Shown here: in pieces, positions 26,325-36,184 of the stretch | Position numbering within the stretch: position 1 is the first letter of the stretch | Layout: every line of letters begins with the position of its first letter | DNA from: Antarctobacter heliothermus | GTDB taxonomy: Bacteria; Pseudomonadota; Alphaproteobacteria; Rhodobacterales; Rhodobacteraceae | DNA length: 64,000 nt | Reading direction: 5' to 3' | NCBI RefSeq assembly: GCF_002237555.1 | Contig: NZ_CP022540.1 | Span: forward strand, 4,407,001-4,471,000 | Notes under the pieces: generated by a model | Seen by the model: only the letters and a program-made list of their open reading frames with translations | What the model was told of the DNA's origin: nothing | The model's database searches: none | Made by a program: the position numbers and the translations under genes

Positions 26325-27251
26325 CTAGCTGCGGTCCGGCTCACCGACCCGCATGATTTCCCAGTGTAGCTCTATTCCGCTGTGTTGGAAAACCTTTTTT
26401 CGCACCGATTCGCCCAGCCCTTCAAGGTCCGCTGCCGTGGCGCCCCCGGTATTCACCAGAAAATTCGAATGCTTGGGCGACATCTGCGCGCCGCCCTGCG
26501 TGGCCCCGCGCATTCCCGCCTCATCGATCACCTTCCACGCCTTCAGGTCATGCACATCGTCCGCCTGCCCGGTCGAGGAAAACCCCGCCGGATTGCGGAA
26601 CGTGCTGCCTGCAGTGCGGTCCTTGGTCGGCTGCGTCTCATCGCGCTTCTTCAACTGCGCATCCATCCGCGCGGCCAAGGCATCGGGATCGCCCGGCAGC
26701 CCCTCAAACACCGCCTCGACCAGCACCCAGCCCTCGGGCAAATCGCTTTGACGGTACTGCAAAGCCAGCTCCGCCGCCGGGATCACCACCAGATCGCCGT
26801 CCCGCGTCACCACGCGCACCTCGACCAGATGATCGGCCACATAGGTGCCATAACACCCCGCATTCATCCGCACCGCACCGCCAATACTGCCCGGAATGGT
26901 GCGTAGAAATGTCAGGTCAACGCCCGCCTCTGCGCTGCGCTTGGCCACATGCGCATCCAGCGCCGCCGCCCCCGCCGTCACCCGAGACCCTTCAACCGTG
27001 ATACCGTTAAAGCCGCGCCCCAACCGGATCACGCAGGCCCGAATGCCGCCATCGCGCACAATCAGGTTAGAGCCGACGCCCATCGGGAACACCGGCACTT
27101 CGCGCGGCAACTCCGTCAGAAACGCACGCAGATCGTCCAGATCAGCAGGTTGAAACAGCCAATCCGCAGGCCCGCCCACGCGCAGCCATGTCAGATCGTT
27201 CAGCGGGCGGTCCGGGGTCAGCCGCCCGCGCGGGGTAGGAAGATCGCTCAT
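26325..27251 (-). CDS. murB: UDP-N-acetylenolpyruvoylglucosamine reductase
   Basis: FAD and NADPH dependent reductase making UDP-MurNAc. 308 residues. The FAD-binding half shows the start of the domain ([16 protein letters not shown]), [13 protein letters not shown] and the serine-glycine loop [18 protein letters not shown]. The C-terminal half has [12 protein letters not shown] (catalytic Ser) and the substrate region [20 protein letters not shown]. No tyrosine-loop insertion is apparent, consistent with a type II short MurB. It follows the small membrane-protein gene by 40 bases. Confidence 0.97.
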   Translation of the reverse strand: MSDLPTPRGRLTPDRPLNDLTWLRVGGPADWLFQPADLDDLRAFLTELPREVPVFPMGVGSNLIVRDGGIRACVIRLGRGFNGITVEGSRVTAGAAALDAHVAKRSAEAGVDLTFLRTIPGSIGGAVRMNAGCYGTYVADHLVEVRVVTRDGDLVVIPAAELALQYRQSDLPEGWVLVEAVFEGLPGDPDALAARMDAQLKKRDETQPTKDRTAGSTFRNPAGFSSTGQADDVHDLKAWKVIDEAGMRGATQGGAQMSPKHSNFLVNTGGATAADLEGLGESVRKKVFQHSGIELHWEIMRVGEPDRS

Positions 27252-27291
27252 GTCCGGTTGCTAGGCCGCACGACGCGCCACCGCAAGGGGA

Positions 27292-27576
27292 TCATTCAAC
27301 CTGTGGGACCATCTCGGCCTTGATCCGCCGCCAACGCCCGATCAACGCGCCCAGCCCAAGACCCAGCAACGCCGGGGCCGCGCCCAACAACCAGATCACA
27401 ACATAGGCCAGCGCATCCCAGCCCTGCGCCACCTGGCTCTTGTACAGCCCCCAGGCCATCAACACCGCCAAAAGGACGGTCACTGTCCACGCAGCACTCG
27501 ACATCCCATAACGCAAAAAGCCCCAACCGGCAGTCAAGCCGATCAGCGCCGCAACAGCGGGAATAACGAAAATCAT
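27292..27576 (-). CDS. Small membrane protein between DUF2484 and murB
   Basis: A 94-residue protein with three hydrophobic segments: MIFVIPAVAALIGLTAGWGF, AAWTVTVLLAVLMAWGLYKS and ALAYVVIWLLGAAPALLGLG. It ends in a basic-acidic tail (GRWRRIKAEMVPQVE). The ATG at 27576 has GGAGG eight bases upstream and is preferred to one at 27621. Not assigned to a named family by me. Its place inside the wall-synthesis operon, close to murB, suggests a link to envelope growth, but nothing in the sequence shows a mechanism. Confidence 0.75.
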   Translation of the reverse strand: MIFVIPAVAALIGLTAGWGFLRYGMSSAAWTVTVLLAVLMAWGLYKSQVAQGWDALAYVVIWLLGAAPALLGLGLGALIGRWRRIKAEMVPQVE

Positions 27577-27642
27577 CGGCGGGGCCCTCCTTGCGGCAAC
27601 AGTCTTGCCGCGCAGACTCAAACCGCACCAGTCAGGATGCCC

Positions 27643-27891
27643 TTACCTTGCAGCGGTCTGCCGCATCCAGCGAAACATGTAGCGCACTGGCCAGCGCAAC
27701 ACACTCATGCCCGCGAACAGGACAAACAGCCCGACCCAAGGGCCGTTCTGATAGGTGACAAACCCGACAAGGGGGATGCCCAGCGCGATCAGCACATAGG
27801 CACGCGTCCAATGATTGTCCCGCGACGGGAGCATCGCCAGCACATTGGCCAGCAAGGCCCAAGCACAGGCGAGTATTAGCGATACCGACAT
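27643..27891 (-). CDS. DUF2484 family membrane protein
   Basis: An 82-residue, three-segment membrane protein starting MSVSLILACAWALLANVLAM, which matches the DUF2484 group found beside murB/murC in Rhodobacterales. The ATG at 27891 has GGAGG eight bases upstream. The C-terminus is basic (WPVRYMFRWMRQTAAR), probably cytoplasmic. The function is unknown; the location between murC and murB is the main clue. It precedes the other small membrane protein by 66 bases and is likely in the same transcript. Confidence 0.8.
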   Translation of the reverse strand: MSVSLILACAWALLANVLAMLPSRDNHWTRAYVLIALGIPLVGFVTYQNGPWVGLFVLFAGMSVLRWPVRYMFRWMRQTAAR

Positions 27892-28001
27892 TGTCTGCCC
27901 TCCGTATCCCCCCAGAGGTGGCGATAGCTTGCGCCAGTCGCGCCAATCACGCAACCCCCGCGATCTGTTCAAATGCAGAAAAGGCGATGAGTTTAAGCCT
28001 T

Positions 28002-28225
28002 TTACACCGATCTGTCGGCACGAAATGCCACTTTGGCCCGCCAGCGCTCCATATCCGTGTTCAGCGCCGGCATATTCTCGAGCAGACCAAATTGCCGCTC
28101 AAACGCCGTCCCCGGCCCCTCTATCCGGGCCCGTCCACACCTCGAACACCCAAGGGTCTTCGATGTTCCGACCGCGCGCGACAAAACACCCGCCGCCAAG
28201 CCAAACCGCAACGGCTTATCCCTCA
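28002..28225 (-). pseudogene. Possible gene remnant between murC and the DUF2484 gene
   Basis: On the minus strand one frame reads CFVARGRNIEDPWVFEVW followed by TGPD and a stop, while the next frame continues with FERQFGLLENMPALNTDMER up to a stop at 28002. Both pieces have protein-like composition and could be one coding sequence broken by a frameshift near 28120. No start codon or ribosome site is clear, and the upstream end runs into repeat DNA at 28226. I do not recognise the family; chance coding is possible. Confidence 0.25.
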
Positions 28226-28289
28226 CCCCAGTTTCTTCTGTCCAAAAATATCCCGGGGGAGGCCGAAGGCCGGGGGCAGCGCCCCCCAA
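28226..28289 (+). repeat. Dispersed intergenic repeat, copy 1 (TTTCTTCTGTCC type)
   Basis: A block starting CCCC-AGTTTCTTCTGTCC, continuing AAAAATATCCCGGGGGAGGC, then a variable hairpin (GCCGAAGGC) and GGGGGCAGCGCCCCC. The first 37 bases match copy 2 (48680-48746, opposite orientation) with one difference. Such repeats are common between roseobacter genes. Confidence 0.8.
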
Positions 28290-28290
28290 A

Positions 28291-28313
28291 CAAAAACAGC
28301 CCCCGAAGGGGCC
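28291..28313 (-). terminator. Terminator downstream of murC
   Basis: On the minus strand GCCCC-TTCG-GGGGC (28312-28299) is followed by TGTTTTTGTTTG. It lies about 95 bases past the murC stop, on the far side of composite element copy B. It separates murC from the DUF2484-murB group, which would then need its own promoter or read-through. Confidence 0.7.
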
Positions 28314-28327
28314 ATTTCTTAAAGAAA

Positions 28328-28390
28328 CGTAAAATCGTCTCTGTAACCTATTGATATCTCACACCCCACACGCTGTCCACGCGTGGACAG
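28328..28390 (+). repeat. Composite intergenic element, copy B
   Basis: CGTAAAATCGT then CTCTGTAA (28339-28346) and the palindrome CTGTCCACGCGTGGACAG (28373-28390). Box-to-palindrome distance is 34 bases as in copies A and C. The palindrome ends 15 bases from the murC stop, a position like that of copy A beside rpiA. Confidence 0.75.
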
Positions 28391-28396
28391 GGGTAG

Positions 28397-28414
28397 GCCG
28401 GGCTTCAGCCCGGC
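28397..28414. repeat. GCCGGGC hairpin overlapping the murC stop codon
   Basis: GCCGGGCTTCAGCCCGGC, second copy of the palindrome at 1957-1974. Read on the minus strand it supplies the last murC codons and its TGA (28407-28405), so the gene ends inside the repeat. Confidence 0.65.
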
Positions 28415-29811
28415 ACCGCCTCCAGCCGCGCCGGCAACCCATTTGCCCAGGCCGAAATCGTGCCCGCCCCCAGACAGACCACCATATCGCCCGGCTGCGC
28501 CTGCTCACGGACCAGCCGCTCCAGATCGTCCTCGTCGCGGATCGCCCGCGCATGCCGGTGGCCGTGCCGGACCAGTCCCGCCACCAGATCGTCCCGCGTC
28601 GCCCCCGGAATGGGCTCTTCCCCGGCGGCAAACACCTCGGCAATCGCCACCACATCCGCCTCGTTGAAGCAGGAACAGAATTCCTCAAAGTGATGCGACA
28701 GACGGCTGTACCGATGCGGCTGATGCACCGCGATCACCCGCCCCTCACTGGCCTGCCGCGCCGCCTTCAAAACGGCGGCAATCTCGACCGGGTGGTGGCC
28801 ATAATCGTCGATCACCGTGACCCCGTTCACCTCACCCACCTTGGTAAAGCGCCGGTTCACGCCGCCGAAGGCCGCCAAGGCCTTGCGAATCTCATCGCCC
28901 GACATGCCCAGATGCCGCGCCACCGCGATGGCCGACAGAGCATTGCTCACGTTGTGATCGCCCGGCATCGGCAGGGTCATGTCCTCGATCACCTCACCCG
29001 TCTGCTGGAACACCACGTCAAAATGCGCCACGCCGCCTTTGTAGGTCAGCCCCACGGCGCGCACATCCGCCTGCGCATTGAACCCATAGGTCACCACGCG
29101 CCGATCAGACACACGCCCCACCAGCGCCTGCACCTCGGGGTGATCGGTGCAGCAAACGGCCAGCCCATAAAAAGGAATGTTCGACACGAAGTCATAGAAC
29201 CCGTTGCGCAGGTTCTCGATCGTGCCCCAATGTTCCATATGCTCGGGGTCGATGTTGGTCACGATGGCGATGGTTGCGGGCAACCGATTGAAGGTGCCGT
29301 CGCTTTCATCCGCCTCGACCACCATCCACTCACCCTGCCCCATGCGGGCGTTAGAGCCATAGGCGTGGATGATCCCGCCATTGACGACCGTGGGGTCAAA
29401 CTCACCGGCGTCCAGCAGCGTGGCGACCATCGTGGTGGTGGTGGTCTTGCCATGCGTGCCCGCGACGGCGACGTTGGATTTCAACCGCATCAGCTCGGCC
29501 AGCATCTCGGCCCGGCGCACGACGGGAAGACCACGGCGGCGCGCCTCGTCCAGTTCGGGATTGCCCGGCTTGATCGCCGAAGAGATCACCACAACCTCGG
29601 CCCCCTCAAGGTTCGAGGCCACCTGCCCCTCGAACACCCGCGCGCCCAGGTCCACCAACCGCTGGGTGATCTTAGTTGATTTCAGATCAGAGCCCTGCAC
29701 CGAATAACCGTGGTTCAGCAGCACCTCGGCGATGCCGGACATGCCGATGCCGCCGATGCCGACGAAATGGATCGCGCCCACATCGCCGGGCAGCTTTGTC
29801 GCGCCGGTCAT
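28405..29811 (-). CDS. murC: UDP-N-acetylmuramate--L-alanine ligase
   Basis: First of the four ATP-dependent Mur ligases, adding L-Ala to UDP-MurNAc. The ATG at 29811 gives 468 residues, and avoids an overlap with murG that the start at 29844 would cause. Landmarks: the UDP loop [23 protein letters not shown] loop [17 protein letters not shown], the DESDGTFN segment, [13 protein letters not shown] and [12 protein letters not shown]. The C-terminus ends Val-Pro-Gly within an intergenic hairpin repeat, so the last residues may have been added by that element. Confidence 0.97.
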   Translation of the reverse strand: MTGATKLPGDVGAIHFVGIGGIGMSGIAEVLLNHGYSVQGSDLKSTKITQRLVDLGARVFEGQVASNLEGAEVVVISSAIKPGNPELDEARRRGLPVVRRAEMLAELMRLKSNVAVAGTHGKTTTTTMVATLLDAGEFDPTVVNGGIIHAYGSNARMGQGEWMVVEADESDGTFNRLPATIAIVTNIDPEHMEHWGTIENLRNGFYDFVSNIPFYGLAVCCTDHPEVQALVGRVSDRRVVTYGFNAQADVRAVGLTYKGGVAHFDVVFQQTGEVIEDMTLPMPGDHNVSNALSAIAVARHLGMSGDEIRKALAAFGGVNRRFTKVGEVNGVTVIDDYGHHPVEIAAVLKAARQASEGRVIAVHQPHRYSRLSHHFEEFCSCFNEADVVAIAEVFAAGEEPIPGATRDDLVAGLVRHGHRHARAIRDEDDLERLVREQAQPGDMVVCLGAGTISAWANGLPARLEAVPG

Positions 29812-29824
29812 GCAGGCGCCCCGC

Positions 29825-30961
29825 TCAATCCCCAAGTCCTTCATCTACCGTGCCCTCATCGTTTGTTGTTATGCCTGCCAGTTCTTCGACCAGCGCGGCC
29901 AAGTGGTCCGCCGCCTCGGGTTTGCCCACCCGCAGCGCCGCTTGGACCATCCGGATCGCGCCCTGCTCATTGCTCAGAACCGCCTGGATCGCCTCTGTCA
30001 CCGTCTCGATTGTCAGTTTTGTTTCCGGGATGCGGATAGCCGCGCCAGCATCCACCAGCGCCTGCGCGTTGGCCATCTGATGATCGCCTGTCGCATGCGG
30101 ATAGGGGATCAGGATGCTGGGCCGTCCGATCACCGCAATATCCGCCACCGACGACGCGCCAGAGCGCGAGATCACCAATTGCGCCTCACTCATGCGGGCA
30201 GGCACATCATGAAAGAACGGCTGCACATCCGCGTCCAAACCGTGTTCGGCGTAGTAAGTCGCCACGCGCAGCTCATCCTCGTCCCGCGCCTGATGGCTGA
30301 CGCGCAGGTTGCCGACCATCTCCAGCGGCAGCGCCGCAATCGCGGGTGGCACGATGTCCGACAGCGCCCGCGCGCCCTGAGAGCCGCCGATCACAAGGAT
30401 CGACATCGGATAAGGTCCGGGCGCGATATAGCCCGCGCCCGCCCGTTCCCGCACCGTCAGGCGCACCGGGTTGCCGGTATGGATGCCCTCGACCCCTTCG
30501 GGCAGGTCAGTCGGCCAAGTGCCGCAGGCCATGACGTCAACCTTGCTGGCAAACCAGGTGTTCACTTTGCCCAGGACGCCGTTTTGTTCGTGGATCATGC
30601 GCGGCAATTTCATCAGCCAAGCGGCGGTCAGCGCCGGGACACTGGGATAGCCGCCAAAGCCGACCACCACGTCGGGGCGATCCCGCCGCATCCCGATCAT
30701 CGCCGACACAACGCCCGAGGCCAGCCGGAACGGCACCAGCGCCTTTGCCAGCACCCCGCCACGATCAAACGTTGCAGAGGCCACGGTTTCGATTTCGACC
30801 GCTTCAGGAAAGGCGCCGGTATAGCGTGCGCCGCGCTGGTCGGTTGACAGCTTTACCCGCCAGCCGCGCGCCAGCATGATTTCCGCAAGGGCCTGCGCAG
30901 GGAACATATGTCCACCTGTGCCGCCCGCCGCCATCACCAGCAAAGGCTTGCGCTCGCCCAT
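29825..30961 (-). CDS. murG: UDP-GlcNAc:undecaprenyl-PP-MurNAc-pentapeptide transferase MurG
   Basis: Peripheral GT-B glycosyltransferase making lipid II at the inner membrane face. 378 residues. The N-terminal glycine loop is [20 protein letters not shown], the second G-loop [18 protein letters not shown], and the C-terminal donor site has [14 protein letters not shown] and [20 protein letters not shown]. It follows ftsW with a 100-base gap and precedes murC by 13 bases. Confidence 0.97.
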   Translation of the reverse strand: MGERKPLLVMAAGGTGGHMFPAQALAEIMLARGWRVKLSTDQRGARYTGAFPEAVEIETVASATFDRGGVLAKALVPFRLASGVVSAMIGMRRDRPDVVVGFGGYPSVPALTAAWLMKLPRMIHEQNGVLGKVNTWFASKVDVMACGTWPTDLPEGVEGIHTGNPVRLTVRERAGAGYIAPGPYPMSILVIGGSQGARALSDIVPPAIAALPLEMVGNLRVSHQARDEDELRVATYYAEHGLDADVQPFFHDVPARMSEAQLVISRSGASSVADIAVIGRPSILIPYPHATGDHQMANAQALVDAGAAIRIPETKLTIETVTEAIQAVLSNEQGAIRMVQAALRVGKPEAADHLAALVEELAGITTNDEGTVDEGLGD

Positions 30962-31061
30962 TTACCCAACTCCGTAACCGATCCACGCGCGGATATATCA
31001 TCCCCACGTCCTCGTCCATGACAAGGGGAAGACCGGCAGGTTCCTGCCCATAAGGCCGGTG

Positions 31062-32228
31062 TCACCGCGCCCGTCCGCGCAAAATGTCGCGGATTTCGCC
31101 TTGAGGGCGCGACCGGGTAAAGGCCAGCAGCATCCCCACCGCGATGCCACCCGCGATCAAAGACGATCCGCCGTAACTGACAAAGGGCAGCGTCATGCCT
31201 TTGGCCGGCAACAACCGCACCGCAACGCCCATGTTGATCATCGCCTGCACGCCGAACATCGCCGCAAGGCCGGTGCCTGCCAGTCGGATGAACGGATCGC
31301 GTTCCCGCATCAGTCGGATCAGGCTGCGCATCACGATAGCGGCGTACAAGGTAAGGATCACCAAAACCATAAGCAGGCCGTATTCCTCAGCCGCGACGGC
31401 GATGATGAAATCTGTATGCGCGTCCGGCAGGCTCCACTTCACCTGCCCCTCACCCACGCCAACACCGAAAAAGCCCCCCTCGCGGATCGCGTTTTCGGCA
31501 TAGCCAAGTTGTGAGGTTGGATCGACCTCGGGGTTCAGGAACCCGTCAAAACGGCGCTGAAAGTGCTCGGACGAGTTATAGGCCACCATGCCGCCAAGCA
31601 CGACCAGCCCCGCCAGACCCACAAGCAGCAACATCGGCGCGCCGCCGACAAACCACATCACACCCCAGCCGAACAAGACCAGCGCCGCCTGGCCAAAGTC
31701 CGGTTGAAACGCCAGCATCATCACAATCGCAAACATGAGAATAAAGGAGTACATCCGCCCCGGCGGGCCGCTCAACTCTTGCCCAGCCGCCATCAGCCAA
31801 GCGGTCAGGATCACGAACAGCGGCTTGAGAAACTCGGACGGCTGCACGCTGGCAAAGCCCAGCGAATACCACCGCACTGCGCCCTTGCCGAAATCCGTGC
31901 CCAACACCGGCAAAAGCGCCAGTGCGATAAAGGCCACAAAGAACCCCATCACCGCCAAACGGCGCACCATCACCGGCCCCATCATCGAGGTCAGCACCAT
32001 GGCCACCATTGCCAGCCCGCCAAAGAACGTCTGCTTTTGGACATAGTAGAACGGTGGCTGGCCGAGGCGATCCGCCAGCGGCGGCGAGGCCGCTAGCCCC
32101 AGCAACAGCCCCACACCGAACAGCATGAAAATAAAGGACAAGGTCCACTTGTCCACCGTCCGCCACCATTTCGGCAACACAGGCTCGCCACCCTTAACGG
32201 GCACCGTGCCGTAAACCATTTCTGTCAT
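31062..32228 (-). CDS. ftsW: Lipid II polymerase FtsW
   Basis: SEDS-family peptidoglycan glycosyltransferase of the divisome, working with FtsI. 388 residues with about ten membrane segments. Conserved SEDS stretches are GSAVRWYSLGF-type sequence (GKGAVRWYSLGFASVQPSEF), KPLFVILTAWLM, AFQPDFGQAALVLFGWGVMW and the end PFVSYGGSSLIAGGIAVGML. The catalytic Asp region (PEVDPTSQLGYAENAIREGG) is present. A divergent flavoprotein gene starts 199 bases upstream, so ftsW must have a promoter in that gap rather than relying on murD read-through alone. Confidence 0.96.
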   Translation of the reverse strand: MTEMVYGTVPVKGGEPVLPKWWRTVDKWTLSFIFMLFGVGLLLGLAASPPLADRLGQPPFYYVQKQTFFGGLAMVAMVLTSMMGPVMVRRLAVMGFFVAFIALALLPVLGTDFGKGAVRWYSLGFASVQPSEFLKPLFVILTAWLMAAGQELSGPPGRMYSFILMFAIVMMLAFQPDFGQAALVLFGWGVMWFVGGAPMLLLVGLAGLVVLGGMVAYNSSEHFQRRFDGFLNPEVDPTSQLGYAENAIREGGFFGVGVGEGQVKWSLPDAHTDFIIAVAAEEYGLLMVLVILTLYAAIVMRSLIRLMRERDPFIRLAGTGLAAMFGVQAMINMGVAVRLLPAKGMTLPFVSYGGSSLIAGGIAVGMLLAFTRSRPQGEIRDILRGRAR

Positions 32229-32427
32229 CTGAACACCGCTACTGCCTCGGACCGCCCGGTTTTCCGGGTCTGACGGTCAGTGTAGCGCAGAAATCTAAGT
32301 CACGCCAAATGAATCCGGCGACTGCCGAGGCGGTGTGCCCACGCGGCCACGTTCATCCCTGCCTTTCGCGGGATGACTCCGCGCCGCCCTCTGGCCTTTT
32401 CCTAGGTTTGCCCCTACCTCCCGCCCC

Positions 32428-33612
32428 ATGCATGTCAACACCTTGATCCTTGGCGCAGGTGCCGCCGGACTGATGGCCGCCGCTCAGGCGGGGCCGGATG
32501 TTCTGGTCATCGACCATGCCAAAGCCCCCGGCGAAAAGATCCGTATCTCCGGCGGCGGCCGCTGCAATTTCACCAACATGTATTGCGATCCCGATAGCTT
32601 CCTGTCTGAAAACCCGCATTTCGCCAAATCCGCGCTTGCCCGCTTTACGCAATGGGAATTCATCGAAATGATCGACCGCCACGGCATCGCGTGGCACGAA
32701 AAGACGCTGGGACAACTATTCTGCGACGGGAAGTCTACCCAGATCGTCGACATGCTGTTGAAAGAGATGGAAAAGGCCGGTGCATGCCTCTGGCTGCGCA
32801 CCGCAATCAAGGACACCCGCCACACCGACGGGCGCTTTGTCACGCTGCTGGAAAAAGACGGTCGGGAGATTGAAGTCACCTCTCAAAACCTGATCCTCGC
32901 CACAGGCGGCAAATCCATCCCCAAGATGGGGGCCACCGGCATCGCTTACGACATCGCGCAACAGTTTGGCCATGACCTCACGGACATCCGCCCCGCGCTG
33001 GTCCCCCTTACCTTTGGCGACCGTTTCGCGCCGCTGGCCGGGGTCGCGACAAACACACGGGTTTCAACCGAGGCGACCAGCTTTTCCGAGGCCATGCTAT
33101 TCACCCATCGCGGCCTGTCCGGCCCCGCCATCCTGCAAATCTCCAGCTATTGGAGTGAAGGTCAGGAGATCGTGGTTGACCTGTTGCCGGATCTCGATCT
33201 TTCCAATCTTCTGCGGGACAAGCGCCAAACCGATGGCAAGCGTGCGCTCAGCGCCGAACTGGCCACACAACTGCCCGCACGTCTGGTGAGCTTTCTTGGT
33301 CAGGAGATTGATCTGAAAGGCAATATCGCGGATCTATCGGACATCCGTATGGATCAGCTGACAGAGGCCCTAACCGAATGGCGGCTCAAGCCCACCGGAT
33401 CTGAGGGCTATCGCACCGCCGAAGTCACCCTGGGCGGCGTCTCGACCACCGGTCTCGACTCCAAGTCTCTGATGTCAAAGCACCTTCCCGGTCTGTATGT
33501 CATCGGAGAGGCCGTCGATGTTACCGGCTGGCTGGGTGGCTACAACTTTCAATGGGCTTGGGCCTCTGGCATGGCCGCGGCGCGCGACATTCAGAGCCGC
33601 GCAACCGCTTGA
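32428..33612 (+). CDS. BaiN/HI0933-type NAD(P)/FAD-dependent oxidoreductase inside the dcw cluster
   Basis: A 394-residue flavoprotein of the BaiN/YhiN/HI0933 group. The Rossmann FAD loop is LILGAGAAGLMAAAQAG (6-22), followed by APGEKIRISGGGRCNFTNM, a family hallmark. Other signs are LILATGGKSIPKMGATG and the C-terminal GLYVIGEAVDVTGWLGGYNF with a GYNFQWAWASG end. The substrate in most bacteria is unknown. It is the only plus-strand gene in the 22-kb cluster, placed tail to tail with murD (stops 10 bases apart) and head to head with ftsW. Composition is normal for the region. Confidence 0.93.
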   Translation: MHVNTLILGAGAAGLMAAAQAGPDVLVIDHAKAPGEKIRISGGGRCNFTNMYCDPDSFLSENPHFAKSALARFTQWEFIEMIDRHGIAWHEKTLGQLFCDGKSTQIVDMLLKEMEKAGACLWLRTAIKDTRHTDGRFVTLLEKDGREIEVTSQNLILATGGKSIPKMGATGIAYDIAQQFGHDLTDIRPALVPLTFGDRFAPLAGVATNTRVSTEATSFSEAMLFTHRGLSGPAILQISSYWSEGQEIVVDLLPDLDLSNLLRDKRQTDGKRALSAELATQLPARLVSFLGQEIDLKGNIADLSDIRMDQLTEALTEWRLKPTGSEGYRTAEVTLGGVSTTGLDSKSLMSKHLPGLYVIGEAVDVTGWLGGYNFQWAWASGMAAARDIQSRATA

Positions 33613-33621
33613 AATCGGACG

Positions 33622-35025
33622 CTATTCCTGACCTGTCGCGGACATAACGCAGGCGATGAAGTCATCCCCGCGTTGTTCAAAATTGTCATACTGATCGAAA
33701 CTAGCGGCCGCCGGGGCCAGCAGAACCACCTCTCCCGGCTGCGCATCCGCAGCGGCACGGGCCACCGCCGTTGCCATGTCACCGCAGATTTCCGCTGCCA
33801 CACCCGGCAGTTGCAACGCAAAGCTTTCTGGTTCGCGGCCGATCACATAGGCTTTGGCCACATGATCCAACGCAGGCTGCAACGCCCCCAAACCGCCGTC
33901 CTTCATCAACCCGCCACAGACCCAGCGAATTTTCGGGAATGCCAGAAGCGCCTTTAGCGCGGAGTCGACGTTTGTTGCCTTTGAATCATTGACAAAGGTG
34001 ACGCCGTTCACCTCGGCCACCCGCTGGCTACGGTGCGGCAAACCGGTAAAACTGCGCATTGCGGCCTCGATCTCACGCGGGGCAAGGGTCAGACTGCGGC
34101 AGGCGGCGTAGGCAGCGCATGCATTCTGGTGGTTATGCGCCCCTGGCAGCCCGGCAATGTCGCGCAGATCCAATGAGGCCACCTGCCGCCCCTTGCGCCA
34201 CTCTGACAAAAACCCTTTGCGCACAAAGACATACCATCCCGGCCCGCCCAGTTTTTGCCCACTGGAGACCCGGATCACACGGTCATCCGCGCGCCCCTCA
34301 GACAGTTGACCGGCCAGGTACAGCCCCTCGACCTCATCGACGCCAATGACAGCGCGGTCCGGTCCACCCTCGGCAAACAGCCGTCGCTTGGCCGCGAAAT
34401 AACCGCCAAGGCCCGCGTGCCGGTCCAGATGATCAGCGGAAAAATTGGTGAAAACAGCCACATCCGGCGTCAAGCTGCGTGCCAGATCGGTCTGATAGCT
34501 GGACAGTTCCAGAACCACGACCCCGCCATCCTCCGGCGGGTCGATGTCCAGCACGCCGCGCCCGATATTGCCGGCAAGCTGGCTCTCGCGGCCCGCTGTC
34601 GTCAGGATATGATGGATCAGCGCCGAAGTGGTGGACTTGCCGTTGGACCCTGTCACCGCAATCACCTTGGGCGGTTGGTCAAACATGTCCCAATCGCCAC
34701 CAAGGCTCTGAAAGAAAAGCCCGATATCGTTGTCCACCGGTACACCCGCCCGCAGGGCTGCCGCGATGGCTGCATTGGGTTGCGGATATAGATGGGGGAT
34801 ACCGGGCGATGTAATCAGGCAGGCCACATCGTCAAACGCCTCTGCCCGGTCCAGCCTGCGGACCTCAAACCCGTCGTCTTCGGCCCGGGCCCGGGCCGCG
34901 TCAGTGTCGTCCCAGACCACCACCCGCGCACCACCCTCGCGCAGCGCGCGCGCCGCCGACAGCCCGGATCGGCCCAACCCCAGCACCGCGACAACGGCGC
35001 CCTCGTACCCGAGAACAGGGATCAT
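33622..35025 (-). CDS. murD: UDP-N-acetylmuramoylalanine--D-glutamate ligase
   Basis: Adds D-Glu to UDP-MurNAc-L-Ala. 467 residues. N-terminal UDP-binding Rossmann domain ([20 protein letters not shown]), ATP loop [19 protein letters not shown], central [20 protein letters not shown] and the C-terminal Asp-binding domain with [19 protein letters not shown] and [11 protein letters not shown]. The start is 62 bases after mraY. Its stop is 10 bases from the convergent BaiN-type gene, which interrupts the usual murD-ftsW junction. Confidence 0.97.
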   Translation of the reverse strand: MIPVLGYEGAVVAVLGLGRSGLSAARALREGGARVVVWDDTDAARARAEDDGFEVRRLDRAEAFDDVACLITSPGIPHLYPQPNAAIAAALRAGVPVDNDIGLFFQSLGGDWDMFDQPPKVIAVTGSNGKSTTSALIHHILTTAGRESQLAGNIGRGVLDIDPPEDGGVVVLELSSYQTDLARSLTPDVAVFTNFSADHLDRHAGLGGYFAAKRRLFAEGGPDRAVIGVDEVEGLYLAGQLSEGRADDRVIRVSSGQKLGGPGWYVFVRKGFLSEWRKGRQVASLDLRDIAGLPGAHNHQNACAAYAACRSLTLAPREIEAAMRSFTGLPHRSQRVAEVNGVTFVNDSKATNVDSALKALLAFPKIRWVCGGLMKDGGLGALQPALDHVAKAYVIGREPESFALQLPGVAAEICGDMATAVARAAADAQPGEVVLLAPAAASFDQYDNFEQRGDDFIACVMSATGQE

Positions 35026-35087
35026 GACAGTTCTCCCACAAGGTCACAAAGGCACGCCAAGCGCCTGTTGGACATGAAGCTTCCGGT

Positions 35088-36170
35088 TCAGCGTACTTTC
35101 AGTGTGGCCAGTCCGATGATCGCAAGGATCAACGAGATGATCCAGAACCGGATCACGATAGTCGGTTCCGCCCAGCCCTTTTTCTCATAGTGGTGGTGGA
35201 TCGGGGCCATCAGAAAGACGCGCTTGCCGGTCTGTTTGAAATACAGCACCTGAATGATGACCGACAGTGCCTCGACCACAAACAGCCCGCCGACGATGGC
35301 CAGCACAACCTCATGTTTGGTGGCTACCGCAATCGCCCCCAATGCACCGCCCAGCGCCAATGACCCGGTATCGCCCATGAAAACCGCCGCAGGGGGCGCG
35401 TTGTACCACAGGAATCCCAGACCGCCGCCAACAACCCCAGCGGCAAAGATCAGGATCTCACCAGTGCCTGGCACATAGTGCACGTCCAGATACTCGGTGA
35501 AATCGACCCGCCCCACCGCATAGGCGATCACCCCCAGCGTCGAGGTGGCGATCATCACCGGCATGATGGCGAGCCCGTCCAGACCATCGGTCAGGTTAAC
35601 TGCGTTGGCCGCGCCCACAATCACGATCATGGCGAAAGGCACAAAGAAATAGCCCAGATAAACCAGCGTATCCTTGAAGATCGGAAAGGCCACGCGGTAC
35701 GACAAGTCGTCAGGATGATAGGCCGCAGCCCAGAATCCGGCGATCCCGGCAATGACAAATCCCAGCAATAGCCGCACCTTGCCGGACACGCCTGCGGTGT
35801 TCTGCTTGCTCACCTTGGCGTAGTCGTCGGCAAACCCGATAGCCGCATAGGCAATCGTCACAAACAACACCATCCAGACAAACGGATTGTCCAGACGCGC
35901 CCACAGCAGGGTCGACGTAACCAGCGCCCCGATGATCAGCAACCCGCCCATGGTGGGGGTGCCCGCCTTGGCGAAATGCCCCTCGGGACCGTCAGCGCGG
36001 ATCGGCTGGCCCTTCCCCTGCCGCTTGCGCAGCACGTTGATCAGCGGCGGACCAAAGAGAAAGCCAAAGATCAACGCCGTCAGGAACGCCCCGCCTGCGC
36101 GAAACGTGATATAGCGAAACAGGTTGAAGGCGTCGCCGCCGTCACTGAATTCTGTCAGCCAGAATAGCAT
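35088..36170 (-). CDS. mraY: Phospho-MurNAc-pentapeptide transferase MraY
   Basis: Integral membrane enzyme forming lipid I. 360 residues, ten membrane segments. The magnesium and substrate motifs are [17 protein letters not shown] (DD pair), [16 protein letters not shown] and the late loop [15 protein letters not shown] with the HHH motif. It follows murF by 14 bases. Confidence 0.97.
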   Translation of the reverse strand: MLFWLTEFSDGGDAFNLFRYITFRAGGAFLTALIFGFLFGPPLINVLRKRQGKGQPIRADGPEGHFAKAGTPTMGGLLIIGALVTSTLLWARLDNPFVWMVLFVTIAYAAIGFADDYAKVSKQNTAGVSGKVRLLLGFVIAGIAGFWAAAYHPDDLSYRVAFPIFKDTLVYLGYFFVPFAMIVIVGAANAVNLTDGLDGLAIMPVMIATSTLGVIAYAVGRVDFTEYLDVHYVPGTGEILIFAAGVVGGGLGFLWYNAPPAAVFMGDTGSLALGGALGAIAVATKHEVVLAIVGGLFVVEALSVIIQVLYFKQTGKRVFLMAPIHHHYEKKGWAEPTIVIRFWIISLILAIIGLATLKVR

Positions 36171-36184
36171 GGCCCTCGTCCTTC

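Noticed and set aside
28351-29679. 442-codon plus-strand open frame opposite murC
   Set aside because: Shadow of murC, rich in His, Arg and Pro as expected from antisense GC-rich sequence.
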